In this document: positions 1 through 8,360 of the stretch, piece by piece
How positions within the stretch are numbered: position 1 is the first letter of the stretch
Layout of the letters: each line of letters starts with the position of its first letter
Assembly (NCBI GenBank): GCA_046583095.1
Contig: JAYGDB010000167.1
Coordinates: 1 to 31,500 of the forward strand
Direction of reading: 5' to 3'
Source: JAJDAN01 sp046583095
GTDB taxonomy: Bacteria; Myxococcota_A; UBA9160; UBA4427
DNA length: 31,500 nt
The notes under the pieces: model-generated
Databases searched by the model: none
The model's input: only the letters and a program-made list of their open reading frames with translations
What the model was told of the DNA's origin: nothing
Program-made: the position numbers and the translations under genes

Positions 1-1
1 C

Positions 2-2131
2 ACCTGCGTTGCGGGATCGTTCCTGAGTGCGGCCGTTCCCTACTGGGACGCAGGGGACGTCCTCGCCGCTCGAACCCCGGGATCTCGGAACCTCTTGACG
101 ACGATTTCCGCGTCGGGCACCAGCAGCATCGTGCCCTTCACCACGGGCAGCGTCACCGCCGCACAGATGAACATCACGGCAGCCGATATCCCGAGCTACG
201 ACGTCTCGCCGCATCCCGCCCCAACGACGGCCGATGAGCTTCGAGACGTAGTGGTCGACAGCCTGCGCGGTTGCGAACTCGGCAGTTCCGGCTCGGGCTG
301 TCCCGAGCGACCCTGGAAGCTCGGTGACATCTTCCACTCCGACCCGGTGGTGGTCGCCGGCCCCGCGGCCTTCCAATCCGATGCCGACTACCAGGCCTTC
401 GCCAACACCTACGAGCACCGCAAGCGCGTGATCATGGCGGGCGCCAACGACGGCTTCGTGCGCTTCTTCGACGCGGGCACCTGGCAGACCGGTGCGGCCC
501 CGCCGGGCTACGACGCGGGCACCGGCGAAGAGCTCGTCGGCTTCATGCCCTACGCGACGCGCCAGATTGCCAAGCAGATCCCGATCGACAACGGGGGCCG
601 AAGTTTCTACGGCGTCGATGCGTCGCCGAGCGTGGCGGATGTCTGGTTCTACCAGAGCGCCAACGTGAACCCGCCGAAGGACGGAACTGGCTGGCAGCAG
701 TGGCGCACCCTCGCGATGGGAGGTTTCCGACAGGGTGGCAACTCCTACTACGCCCTCGACATCACCGATCCAAACGCCAGCAGCTGCCCTTCTCCCTCGA
801 GCGGAGGACAGTACCCCTGCTACCTCTGGGAGTTCCCGCGCGAGGATGCGTCGGGCGGCATCGTCGACTCCATGGGCCAGACCTGGTCCGATCCGGTGAT
901 CGTGAAGATCAAGGTAAACCCGAACGACCCCAACCCGGGCCCGACGACCCCGGGCTACGACCGCTGGGTCGCGGTGTTCGGAGCCGGCTACTCGCCCAAG
1001 AGCGACCCGAACGACGACGTCAACTACGACGTCGAGGCCAGCGAGGGCCGCGCCATCGTGATTCTCGACCTCAAGACGGGCGAGGTCCTGGCGGAGAAGA
1101 AGTTCGATCCGGCCGGCACCTCTTCTTCGACGAATCCGGCCGCCTACGTGTACTCCTCCTCGAACCCCGAGCAGGCGATGCACTACTCGTTCGCGGCCTC
1201 GCCCGGCGTCTACGACTTGGACTTCGACGGCTACGCCGACGTCATCTATATGCCCGACCTGGGCGGCAACGTCTGGAAGTGGGTAATCCGGGGCGTCGGC
1301 CAGGACCCGATCAATGGAACCGGTTCGGTGAGCCAACCGAACTGGCCGTTCCGCAAGATGTTCGCGGCCCCGACCTACTTCGACGCGAGCCCACCCGCCA
1401 GGACCTATTACAAGAGCATGTTCTTTACGCCGAGCGCAACCCTGAAGAGCGGCAACCTGTGGCTGGTGGTCGCGACCGGTGAACGCATGAACCTCAAGCT
1501 CGAGGGCCTCGCCGGCACCTCCGACGAGAACAACCGGCTCTACAACCTCATCGACAGCGATCCGCTGGACGTGTCATCGCCCAGCAGCGTGACGCTCGAG
1601 TCCGATCTGACCGAGCTACCCACGAACACCGGCTGCGCGGATCTCTCGAGTTACGGCGGCTACTTCTTCAAGGCCGAGGATGCGGAGAAATTCGTCACCA
1701 ATACGGACATCTTCTCCTTCACCGTGCTGGCAGCCTCGTACATCCCGACCGTCAGCAGCGATCCCTGCATCTCGAGCGGCGAGGCAAAGCTCTACGCCTA
1801 CAGCATCTACTGCGGCCAGGGTGCCTTCATCGATCCTGGCGCCGGGGGCGTCCCGTCGATCAGCGTGGACCTCGGATCCGGTATGCCCACCTCGCCGCAG
1901 ATCACGATCAGCAGCGGCGGCTACACGGGCAGCTCGACGGACCCGAACCCGAACAAGGTCATCATCAACAACCAGGACGGTGAAGTCGTGGTGCCCGGAT
2001 CGGGCGACCTCGACGGCGACGGTTCGCCGGACTGCCCTGGAGCGAGCTGCCCCTGCCCGAACTGGCCGAACGACTGCCCCCTGCCGCCAGCCGGAGGAGC
2101 CGTCGGACAGTTCTACTGGCGGGAGCTCTAG
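2..2131 (+). CDS. pilY1: PilY1-like type IV pilus tip/biogenesis protein, C-terminal part (5'-partial)
   Basis: The frame is already open at the first bases of the window, so the N-terminal part (often a von Willebrand A domain) lies outside; 709 residues are visible. PilY1 proteins sit at the pilus tip, support extension against retraction and act in adhesion. What is seen: the PilY1 beta-propeller entry motif LGDIFHSDPV, the segment FGAGYSP, a calcium-loop-like stretch DLDFDGYAD at bases 1214-1240 followed by LGGNVWKW, and a C-terminus ending in a short W-R-E-L motif typical of the family. A second D-x-D-x-D-G loop lies at bases 2006-2032 and is followed by a cysteine- and proline-rich tail with four Cys. 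It faces the pil assembly and regulation run on the other strand. Minor pilin genes would be expected just upstream. The family call is confident; ligand and adhesive role are unknown. Confidence 0.9.
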   Translation, partial: TCVAGSFLSAAVPYWDAGDVLAARTPGSRNLLTTISASGTSSIVPFTTGSVTAAQMNITAADIPSYDVSPHPAPTTADELRDVVVDSLRGCELGSSGSGCPERPWKLGDIFHSDPVVVAGPAAFQSDADYQAFANTYEHRKRVIMAGANDGFVRFFDAGTWQTGAAPPGYDAGTGEELVGFMPYATRQIAKQIPIDNGGRSFYGVDASPSVADVWFYQSANVNPPKDGTGWQQWRTLAMGGFRQGGNSYYALDITDPNASSCPSPSSGGQYPCYLWEFPREDASGGIVDSMGQTWSDPVIVKIKVNPNDPNPGPTTPGYDRWVAVFGAGYSPKSDPNDDVNYDVEASEGRAIVILDLKTGEVLAEKKFDPAGTSSSTNPAAYVYSSSNPEQAMHYSFAASPGVYDLDFDGYADVIYMPDLGGNVWKWVIRGVGQDPINGTGSVSQPNWPFRKMFAAPTYFDASPPARTYYKSMFFTPSATLKSGNLWLVVATGERMNLKLEGLAGTSDENNRLYNLIDSDPLDVSSPSSVTLESDLTELPTNTGCADLSSYGGYFFKAEDAEKFVTNTDIFSFTVLAASYIPTVSSDPCISSGEAKLYAYSIYCGQGAFIDPGAGGVPSISVDLGSGMPTSPQITISSGGYTGSSTDPNPNKVIINNQDGEVVVPGSGDLDGDGSPDCPGASCPCPNWPNDCPLPPAGGAVGQFYWREL

Positions 2132-2147
2132 CAGCCGCGATGACGGC

Positions 2148-2173
2148 GCCCCGGGCAGCAGCCAGCCCGGGGC
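2148..2173 (+). terminator. Strong hairpin between pilY1 and the small secreted gene
   Basis: A perfect 9-bp inverted repeat (GCCCCGGGC and GCCCGGGGC) with an 8-base loop starts 16 bases after the pilY1 stop. It ends about 15 bases before the Shine-Dalgarno site of the next gene. No T-tract follows, so it may be a partial terminator, an mRNA-stability element or a block to 3' exonucleases rather than a classical intrinsic terminator. Confidence 0.45.
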
Positions 2174-2198
2174 CACCTAAGCTCGACGGAGGAAGACA

Positions 2199-2534
2199 AT
2201 GCAGTCCACAACCCCGAGTCACCGAATCGGCCGCAAGGCCCTCCTGCTCAGCCTGGCCCTCGGGCTCCTGCTTGCCGGGCCGGCGGTCGCCAAGAGTAGC
2301 CGCGGAGAGGGATTGTTGGAGGCCAAGGACAGTGCCGCGATGACCCTGCAGGTCGACGACATGCTGATCCAGGTCACCGAGGACACGCGACTCTACGACG
2401 GCGACAACAAGCGGATCTCGTTCGCGCAGATTCCCGACCCGAGCCAGGTACGGAGCCTTGTCACATACACCGCGTCGCGGACGGCTAGAGGCATGATCGC
2501 GACCAAGCTGGTCATCCAGCCCGTTCCGCACTAG
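2199..2534 (+). CDS. Small secreted protein of unknown function
   Basis: 111 residues starting at ATG with a clear GGAGG Shine-Dalgarno 5 bases upstream. An N-terminal signal peptide is visible: basic GRK, a leucine/alanine-rich core at about residues 13-25, then a cleavage-type A-V-A-K near residues 29-32. The mature part is about 80 residues and contains alternating hydrophobic strands such as TLQVDDMLIQVTEDTRLY. This resembles small periplasmic beta-barrel (DUF5666/OB-like) proteins, but that resemblance is an impression, not an assignment. It lies 67 bases after pilY1 on the same strand, with a hairpin between them, so it may be expressed with pilY1 at a different level. A role near the pilus secretin or tip is inferred from position only. 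Confidence 0.75.
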   Translation: MQSTTPSHRIGRKALLLSLALGLLLAGPAVAKSSRGEGLLEAKDSAAMTLQVDDMLIQVTEDTRLYDGDNKRISFAQIPDPSQVRSLVTYTASRTARGMIATKLVIQPVPH

Positions 2535-2549
2535 CGGCCGGCAACGAGC

Positions 2550-2570
2550 GGCGGGAGACCCGGACCCGCC
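2550..2570. terminator. Possible short hairpin between convergent genes
   Basis: A 6-bp inverted repeat (GGCGGG and CCCGCC, 9-base loop) lies in the 51-base gap between two converging genes. No T-tract is present on either strand. Position fits a bidirectional terminator, but such short GC stems arise by chance in DNA this GC-rich. Confidence 0.25.
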
Positions 2571-2585
2571 CTCCCTGCCCGGCGG

Positions 2586-3980
2586 TCAGGGCGCTGGCAG
2601 ACGCAGTACGAAGGACGCTCCCCCCCGCACCGGGGAGCGCTCGCAGTCGAGACTTCCTCCCAGCTCCTCGGCGAAACGCAATGCGTTCGCCAGGCCGAGA
2701 CCGGTTCCCTCGCCCGGAGGCTTGGTGGTGAAGAAGGGATCGAAGATCCGCTGTCGATCTTCCTCACAGACCCCCGGTCCGTTGTCCTCCACCCTACACG
2801 CGACGCGGCCTTCCCCGTCGGGGGCCACCGTGAGGCGGATGCGCGGCGCGTCGACCGGGGCGACGGCGTCGGCTGCGTTCAGGACCAGGTTCACGAGGAT
2901 CTGCGCAACGATGCTCTCGTCGGCGATCGCACTCGCGTGGTCTCCTGTCACTTCGAAGGCGATGCGGTCGTAGCACTTCTGGGCGGAAACGAGGTTGGCG
3001 GCCTGCTCGGCCAGGGGAAGGAGATCCAGTTCGACCCGCGTCGAGCGAGGCGGCCGCGAGAAGTCGAGAAGTTGGCGGAGAATCTGGCGGACCCGGAGCC
3101 CCTGCTCGACGGCCCGGCGAAGGTAGCCGCGCGAGGCTTCGCTGAGGTTCTCGCCCCGCCCTGCCAAGTCGATGAATGCCAGGACCGCCCCCATCGGGTT
3201 CCCCACCTCGTGGGCAACGCCGGCAGCCAGGTGGCCGACCGCCGCGAGACGTTCTGAACGATCGAGACCGTCCCGTGCGCGTCGCAGGCTGGCGTTCGCA
3301 CCCTGCAGGTCGACGATGGCCTTCTCCAGATCCGTATTCCGGCGCTCGAGAGCCTCGCTCATGTCGCTCAGAGCCTCGGCAACGTCGACCGCCTCCTGAA
3401 CGCCTTCGACGGCGAGCCGGGGGCCGGGACCGGACTCTTCGATGGAACGCGCGGTGTGCGCGAGCTGACGCAGGGGCGACACGACCCGTCGCCGCAGCAG
3501 GTACGCGCCCAGCCAGGTGAAGATGCAGACGTCCACGACCAGCAGCAACAGGACGAGTCGGCCTTCGATCGACGGCCGCAACACGGCGACGCCCACCGCG
3601 CCCGGTACCGCGCCGGACAGCGGCATCGCGAAGCGGATCGGCTCCCACGGCCGGCCGGTGCGCAGCAGCGGCTCGTTCTTCTCGCGCGCAGCCTCGGCGA
3701 GAAGCAGCCCGGCTTCGTCGAGCACTGCGCCGGTCAGCGCGTGGGGCTTGGATCTCGCGCCTGGCTCCACCCGGAACCAGGTCGCCGTGGCCACCGCGTC
3801 CCCGTACGCGACCGTCGAGGCACGGCCTTCGTCCCAGAGGGCGCGCCCGAGCAGCGGCACGAGCCGGTCGAGTTGATTCGAATGCGCTTCGAAAAAGACG
3901 GCAGCCAGCAGCCCGATGGCCGTGACCATCACGAGAGCAAGGCTCGTCAGGACCTCGGACTGGATCCCTCGCCCGCGCAT
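2586..3980 (-). CDS. Membrane sensor histidine kinase (NtrB/ZraS type), second kinase of the pil regulatory run
   Basis: 464 residues. Order of parts: transmembrane helix at about 11-30, an extracytoplasmic sensing region of about 110 residues, a second helix at about 141-162, a HAMP-like linker, a coiled coil at about 205-245, a HisKA domain with His257 in the H-box GVAHEVGNP, and a HATPase domain with N-box Asn364/Asn368, DNGPG at 399-403 and GTGLGL at 425-430. It autophosphorylates on His and should pass phosphate to a response regulator. Its start lies 13 bases after the pilR stop, so co-transcription with pilR is likely and PilR is the obvious partner. The Shine-Dalgarno is poor (a G-run touching the ATG), so it may be translated by coupling. 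The signal sensed is unknown. It occupies the place where a pilA pilin gene often follows pilR. Confidence 0.85.
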   Translation of the reverse strand: MRGRGIQSEVLTSLALVMVTAIGLLAAVFFEAHSNQLDRLVPLLGRALWDEGRASTVAYGDAVATATWFRVEPGARSKPHALTGAVLDEAGLLLAEAAREKNEPLLRTGRPWEPIRFAMPLSGAVPGAVGVAVLRPSIEGRLVLLLLVVDVCIFTWLGAYLLRRRVVSPLRQLAHTARSIEESGPGPRLAVEGVQEAVDVAEALSDMSEALERRNTDLEKAIVDLQGANASLRRARDGLDRSERLAAVGHLAAGVAHEVGNPMGAVLAFIDLAGRGENLSEASRGYLRRAVEQGLRVRQILRQLLDFSRPPRSTRVELDLLPLAEQAANLVSAQKCYDRIAFEVTGDHASAIADESIVAQILVNLVLNAADAVAPVDAPRIRLTVAPDGEGRVACRVEDNGPGVCEEDRQRIFDPFFTTKPPGEGTGLGLANALRFAEELGGSLDCERSPVRGGASFVLRLPAP

Positions 3981-3993
3981 CCCCGACGCCGGC

Positions 3994-5376
3994 CTACGAC
4001 TCCCGCGAGTCGTTTTCGAGCCCGAGCTTTTCGAACCGGTAGCGAAACGAGCGGAACGAAATTCCCAGCAGCTGGGCGGCTCGCTTCTTGATACGGTCCG
4101 ACTGGCGCAGCGCCTGGGCGAGCAGCGAGCGTTCGAAGTCCGCCAGCACTGCGTCGAGCTTCATTCCTTCTGCGGGGATCTCGGGCGCGTCGGACTGTGG
4201 CTGCCGGCTCAACCCAGGCGGCAGCGACTCGATCGTGATGTGTTCGTCGCGCGAGAGGGCCACCGCCCGCTCGATCGCGTTCTCGAGCTCTCGCACGTTG
4301 CCCGGGTAGTCGTGGTCCATCAGCTTCGCCATCACGTCGTCGCCGACCGATGCGATGCTGCGACCCAGATCGGTCGAGAACTTCTCGATGAAGTGGTTCA
4401 CGAGCAGCGGGATGTCGCCGCGACGATCGCGCAGGGGCGGCAGCGAGATCTGGATCACGTTCAGGCGGTAATAGAGATCTTCGCGGAAGCGCCCTGCCGC
4501 CACCTCTTCGGCGAGGTTGCGATTCGAGGCCGAGAGGATGCGGGCGTCCACATGCACATCGGAGGTGCCTCCGACGCGACGGATCGTCTTCTCCTGGATC
4601 GCCCGGAGCAGCTTGACCTGCAGGTGAAGCGAGAGCTCTGCGATCTCGTCCAGGAAGAGAGTCCCACCCGCGGCCGTCTGGAAGAGGCCCTCCTTGTTGT
4701 GCAGCGCCCCGGTGAATGCGCCCTTGACGTGCCCGAAGAGCTCGGATTCGAGAAGATTCTCCGGAATCGCACCGCAGTTGATGGCGACAAAAGGGGCACC
4801 GCTACGCTCGCTCTGCTGGTGGATGTCCCGGGCTACGAGTTCCTTGCCGGTGCCACTCTCGCCGCAGACGAGCACGTTGGCCTTGGTGTCCGCCACCTGG
4901 GCGATCAGCTCGAAGACCCGCTGGATCGCCGGGCTGCTGCCGATGATCGTCTTGTGGCGCTGGACCGTTCGCAGTTCCGTGCGCAGGCGACGATTCTCCC
5001 GCGAGAGGAGCTTCTTCTCCAGGGCCTTCTCGATGACGACACGAATCTCGTCCACCTTGAAGGGCTTGGTGAGGTAGTCGTAGGCGCCTTCCTTCATCGC
5101 AGCGATAGCCGTGTCGGTGCTGGCGAACGCGGTAATCATCAGGACGAGAGTCTCCGGCGAGCGCTTCTTGATCTCGCGCAGGAGATCGAGACCCGTCCGC
5201 CCCGGCATCTGGATGTCGGTGATGACGAGGTCGAAGTCGTCGCCGTCGATCGCGAGCACGGCAGCTTCCACGTCTCCCGCCGTGGCGACCTCGAAGCCCT
5301 CGCGCCGCAGGAAGATCTCGAGGAACTCCCGCATGCTCTGCTCGTCATCAACGACCAGGATCCGCACGTCGCTCAC
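3994..5376 (-). CDS. pilR: Sigma-54-dependent response regulator PilR
   Basis: 460 residues from the GTG chosen here. The GTG overlaps the pilS stop as GTGA, and GGAGG sits 7 bases upstream, which is stronger support than the ATG 27 bases further upstream. Domains: receiver with phospho-acceptor Asp54 (TDIQMPG) and Lys104; AAA+ domain with Walker A GESGTGKE at 172-179, the sigma-54-contacting GAFTGA loop at 219-224 and Walker B LFLDE at 240-244; and a Fis-type helix-turn-helix at about 420-453 ending in the SFRYRFEKLGL pattern typical of PilR. It activates RNA polymerase with sigma-54, classically at the pilA promoter. It lies between two histidine kinases in one run. Target promoters are not visible in the window. 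Confidence 0.92.
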   Translation of the reverse strand: MSDVRILVVDDEQSMREFLEIFLRREGFEVATAGDVEAAVLAIDGDDFDLVITDIQMPGRTGLDLLREIKKRSPETLVLMITAFASTDTAIAAMKEGAYDYLTKPFKVDEIRVVIEKALEKKLLSRENRRLRTELRTVQRHKTIIGSSPAIQRVFELIAQVADTKANVLVCGESGTGKELVARDIHQQSERSGAPFVAINCGAIPENLLESELFGHVKGAFTGALHNKEGLFQTAAGGTLFLDEIAELSLHLQVKLLRAIQEKTIRRVGGTSDVHVDARILSASNRNLAEEVAAGRFREDLYYRLNVIQISLPPLRDRRGDIPLLVNHFIEKFSTDLGRSIASVGDDVMAKLMDHDYPGNVRELENAIERAVALSRDEHITIESLPPGLSRQPQSDAPEIPAEGMKLDAVLADFERSLLAQALRQSDRIKKRAAQLLGISFRSFRYRFEKLGLENDSRES

Positions 5377-7079
5377 GGGCGCTCCTCCGTCCAGGGCAGA
5401 CAAATCCGGAACGTCGTGCCCCTCCCCTCTTCGCTCTCGACCTGCAACATGCCTCCGTGGCTCTCGACGATCCGATGGACCGTGGGCAACCCGAGTCCCG
5501 AGCCCTCTTTCTTGGTGGTGAAGAAGGGCTCGAAGATGTGTTCCTGCACTTCGAAGGGAATCCCGACGCCGGTGTCGGCGACTACGAGCTCCACCCAGCG
5601 CGACGCACCGTTTTCCTCGCGGGCACCCTCCTCAGTACCGTTTCGGCGAGCTGACGCGGCTCCTTGAGGCGGCTCACCATCCACCGCTCGCACCTCCACC
5701 CGCAGCTCCCCGCCCTCGGGCATGGCCTGGGCAGCGTTCAGACACAGGTTCCACAGCACCTGCTTGAGCTGCCCCGGATCTGCCAGCGCGCAGATGCCCG
5801 AGCCGGGCTCGAGCCGGAGGTGCACGGTCTCGGGCAGGGAGGACTCGATCAGCCGGCCCACGTCCTCGATCAGGTCGCCGAGCAGGATCGGCTCACAACT
5901 CGGCGGCCGCGGCCGGGCGTATTGCAGGAAGTCCTGGATCAAGCCGCTCAGGCGGTCGGTCTCCCGCACGACGATCTGCATCAGCTGATCGCGCTCGGGA
6001 TCGACCTCGCCGCCGGGCACGCCCGCGCGGAGCAGTTGCACGGAGCCCGAGATTGCAGCCAGCGGGTTCCGGATCTCGTGGGCCATGTTGGCCGACATCT
6101 CGCCGACGGCGGCGAGACGCTCGGATTGGCGGAGCTGACGCTCCATCGCGACCACCTCGGTGACGTCCTTGAAGATCAGGATGCGACCGGCCTCCGACCG
6201 GTCTTCGTCCCAGAGAATCGAGCCAGCCAGGCCGAGATGGCGCTCGACTCCGAATCGGTCGCGGAACTTCATGCGGGCCCGCGATGACTGCTGGGAGCAG
6301 GACTGCGGCTCCAGGATGAGTTCGGCGGCACCGGGAATCACCGAATCGACCGGGCGACCCACTGCCTCTCCCGCTGTCATCCCCGTGATCCGCTCCGCCT
6401 CCGGGTTGAAATAGGTGATGCTCCCGCCCCGGTCGGTGGTGAGCAAACCGCTCATGATGCTCTCGACGGTGCGCTCGTGGAGATTGCGCAGGCGGATGAG
6501 ATCCTCGGTGCGCTGGTCGAGAGCCTGGCCGGTCCTTCGCAGCTCTCGCGCGAGCACGCTCGCCAGGGCTCCGACGGACGACAGCGCCACTACGTGCACA
6601 CCCCAGACGGCAGCCAGGGCGCCAAGCGAGATCTGCTCTGCCACGCCCGGCGAGCCGTTCTCCATCAGCAACAGCCCCGCATAGCAGGCCGCGCTGAGAG
6701 TCGCGGCTCCGAGCGCTCCCCAGCGCTCGAAGAGGAGGGCCCCGTAGACGGTGACCAGCACGTACAGGAACGCGAGGGGCGACTCGCGACCCCCCGAAAA
6801 GTGCACGAGGGCCGTCACGATCCCGACGTCGATGGCAATCTGGAAGGCCGCGAAGCGATCGAGGTGGCGCATGCGCCGGATCAGGGCCGCAGAGATGGCC
6901 GTGGCAGTGAACGCCAGAGCCAGTGTCCAGAACAGACCAATCCTGGAGGCCTCGGTCGAATGGCTGCCGGGCACCTCGAGCCCGACGACGATCGCCAGGC
7001 TCACCCCTGTGAGGACCAGCCGCCCCAGCAGAAGCCACTCGGCCCTCCGACGTGCGACCCGACCTAGCGACGGCTCCAT
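5373..7079 (-). CDS. pilS: PAS-containing membrane histidine kinase PilS
   Basis: 568 residues from ATG at 7079, preceded by a G-run 8 bases upstream; a GTG 30 bases earlier (7109) is a possible alternative. The N-terminal 180 residues are hydrophobic with about six membrane helices and almost no loops, as in PilS, which senses membrane pilin. Then come a coiled linker, a PAS domain at about 201-311 (FNPEAERITGM), HisKA with His334 (MAHEIRNPL), and HATPase with NLCLNAAQAMP, DTGVGIP at about 502-508 and GSGLGL. An unusual hydrophilic insert rich in Gly, Glu and Arg (about residues 468-494) lies inside the ATPase domain before the G1 box. The stop overlaps the pilR start by 4 bases. It is the expected kinase for PilR. 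Confidence 0.9.
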   Translation of the reverse strand: MEPSLGRVARRRAEWLLLGRLVLTGVSLAIVVGLEVPGSHSTEASRIGLFWTLALAFTATAISAALIRRMRHLDRFAAFQIAIDVGIVTALVHFSGGRESPLAFLYVLVTVYGALLFERWGALGAATLSAACYAGLLLMENGSPGVAEQISLGALAAVWGVHVVALSSVGALASVLARELRRTGQALDQRTEDLIRLRNLHERTVESIMSGLLTTDRGGSITYFNPEAERITGMTAGEAVGRPVDSVIPGAAELILEPQSCSQQSSRARMKFRDRFGVERHLGLAGSILWDEDRSEAGRILIFKDVTEVVAMERQLRQSERLAAVGEMSANMAHEIRNPLAAISGSVQLLRAGVPGGEVDPERDQLMQIVVRETDRLSGLIQDFLQYARPRPPSCEPILLGDLIEDVGRLIESSLPETVHLRLEPGSGICALADPGQLKQVLWNLCLNAAQAMPEGGELRVEVRAVDGEPPQGAASARRNGTEEGAREENGASRWVELVVADTGVGIPFEVQEHIFEPFFTTKKEGSGLGLPTVHRIVESHGGMLQVESEEGRGTTFRICLPWTEERP

Positions 7080-7128
7080 GCCTGTATCCCCCCCGCGGCT
7101 GCGCAACACCGTTCCGCTCTCGAACGCG

Positions 7129-8340
7129 CTAGTGGATGGTGTCGGCGATCGTGAAGATCGGGAGGTACATCGCGATCAGGATCGAACCGATCGCCCCTCC
7201 CATGAAGACCAACAGGAAAGGCTCGAGCAGGGAGGTCAGGGCTGCAACAGCCGTGTCGACTTCGTCGTCGTAGAAATCGGCGATCTTGTTGAGCATGATT
7301 TCGAGATTTCCGGTCTCCTCACCGACGGCGATCATCTGCACCATCATCGAGGGGAAGACCTTCGAATCCTGGAGTGGCTCCGCGATCGTCTTGCCTTCCG
7401 AGATCGATGCGCGCGTCTGCGTGAGTTCCTTTTCGATCACCATGTTTCCGGCCGTCTTCGAAACGATCTGGAGAGCATCGAGAATCGGAACGCCGCTGGC
7501 GATCATGGTTCCGAGAGTTCGCGTGAAGCGCGCCACCGCCACCTTCTTGATGACGGTGCCGAAGAGGGGCAAGGCGAGCTTCAGTTGATCGGTCCGGAAC
7601 TTGTAGGCCGCGCTGTGCGCCCGTGCCTGGGAGTGCAGGATGATCGCCACGACGATGCCGGCCATGGCGTAGGCCACCCAGTCCTGCATCCAGCCCGAGA
7701 CACTGATCACCATCTGGGTGGGCCCGGGCAACGTGCCGCCGAAGTCCGCGAACATCTTCTCGAACACTGGGATCACCTTGACGAGCAGCAGCGTCACGAC
7801 GCCAATGGCGATCGCGCTGACCGCAACCGGATAGACCATCGCGCCCCTGAACTGACGCGCCAGCTTGTCGGCCTTCTCCAGTTGGACGGCCAGGCGGTTC
7901 AGAATTGTGTCCAGAATACCGCCGACCTCACCCGCGGCGACCAGATTCACATACAGGTCGTCGAAGACCTTCGGGTGCTTCCCGAGGGCTTCTGCGAAGG
8001 TCGAGCCGCTCTCGACGTCGTTGCGAACCTCGTTGATCACCCGCTTCAACGTGGGGTTCTCGCTCTGGTCGGCCAAGATCTGCAGGCACTGCACGAGCGG
8101 CAGGCCTGCATCGATCATCACGGCGAACTGCCGGGTGAATACGACGAGGTCCTTCGTCTTCACCCTTCGCTGCAGGAAAGTGAAGATCTCCTCCAGGTCC
8201 TTCGGCTTCAGCTTGACCTTCGTCGGCAGAATGCCCTGCGATCGAAGCTGAGCGCTGACCGCGGCCTCGTTGACGGCCTCGAGCGCGCCCTTCTTCTTGG
8301 TGCCCTCTCGCGTTCGGCCTTGCCAGTTGTAAACGGGCAT
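7129..8340 (-). CDS. pilC: Type IV pilus inner-membrane platform protein PilC
   Basis: 403 residues, the usual length for PilC. The start is the ATG of MPVYNW, with AGGGAG 6 bases upstream. The frame stays open further upstream, but that extension lies over pilT and is not credible. It carries two T2SF domains. The first begins near residue 67 with FTRQFAVMIDAGLPLVQ and the second repeats the pattern as ARFTRTLGTMIASGVPIL. Three hydrophobic membrane segments are visible, the last close to the C-terminus. PilC is the inner-membrane base on which PilB and PilT act to add or remove pilins. It lies 20 bases after pilT and about 50 bases before pilS in the same run. Confidence 0.95.
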   Translation of the reverse strand: MPVYNWQGRTREGTKKKGALEAVNEAAVSAQLRSQGILPTKVKLKPKDLEEIFTFLQRRVKTKDLVVFTRQFAVMIDAGLPLVQCLQILADQSENPTLKRVINEVRNDVESGSTFAEALGKHPKVFDDLYVNLVAAGEVGGILDTILNRLAVQLEKADKLARQFRGAMVYPVAVSAIAIGVVTLLLVKVIPVFEKMFADFGGTLPGPTQMVISVSGWMQDWVAYAMAGIVVAIILHSQARAHSAAYKFRTDQLKLALPLFGTVIKKVAVARFTRTLGTMIASGVPILDALQIVSKTAGNMVIEKELTQTRASISEGKTIAEPLQDSKVFPSMMVQMIAVGEETGNLEIMLNKIADFYDDEVDTAVAALTSLLEPFLLVFMGGAIGSILIAMYLPIFTIADTIH

Positions 8341-8360
8341 AGCGATCTCCCTGCCGCGCT

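Noticed and set aside
3916..5667. Long + strand open frame opposite pilR and the end of pilS
   Set aside because: Same reason: pilR on the - strand has all catalytic motifs, and the antisense translation is compositionally biased.
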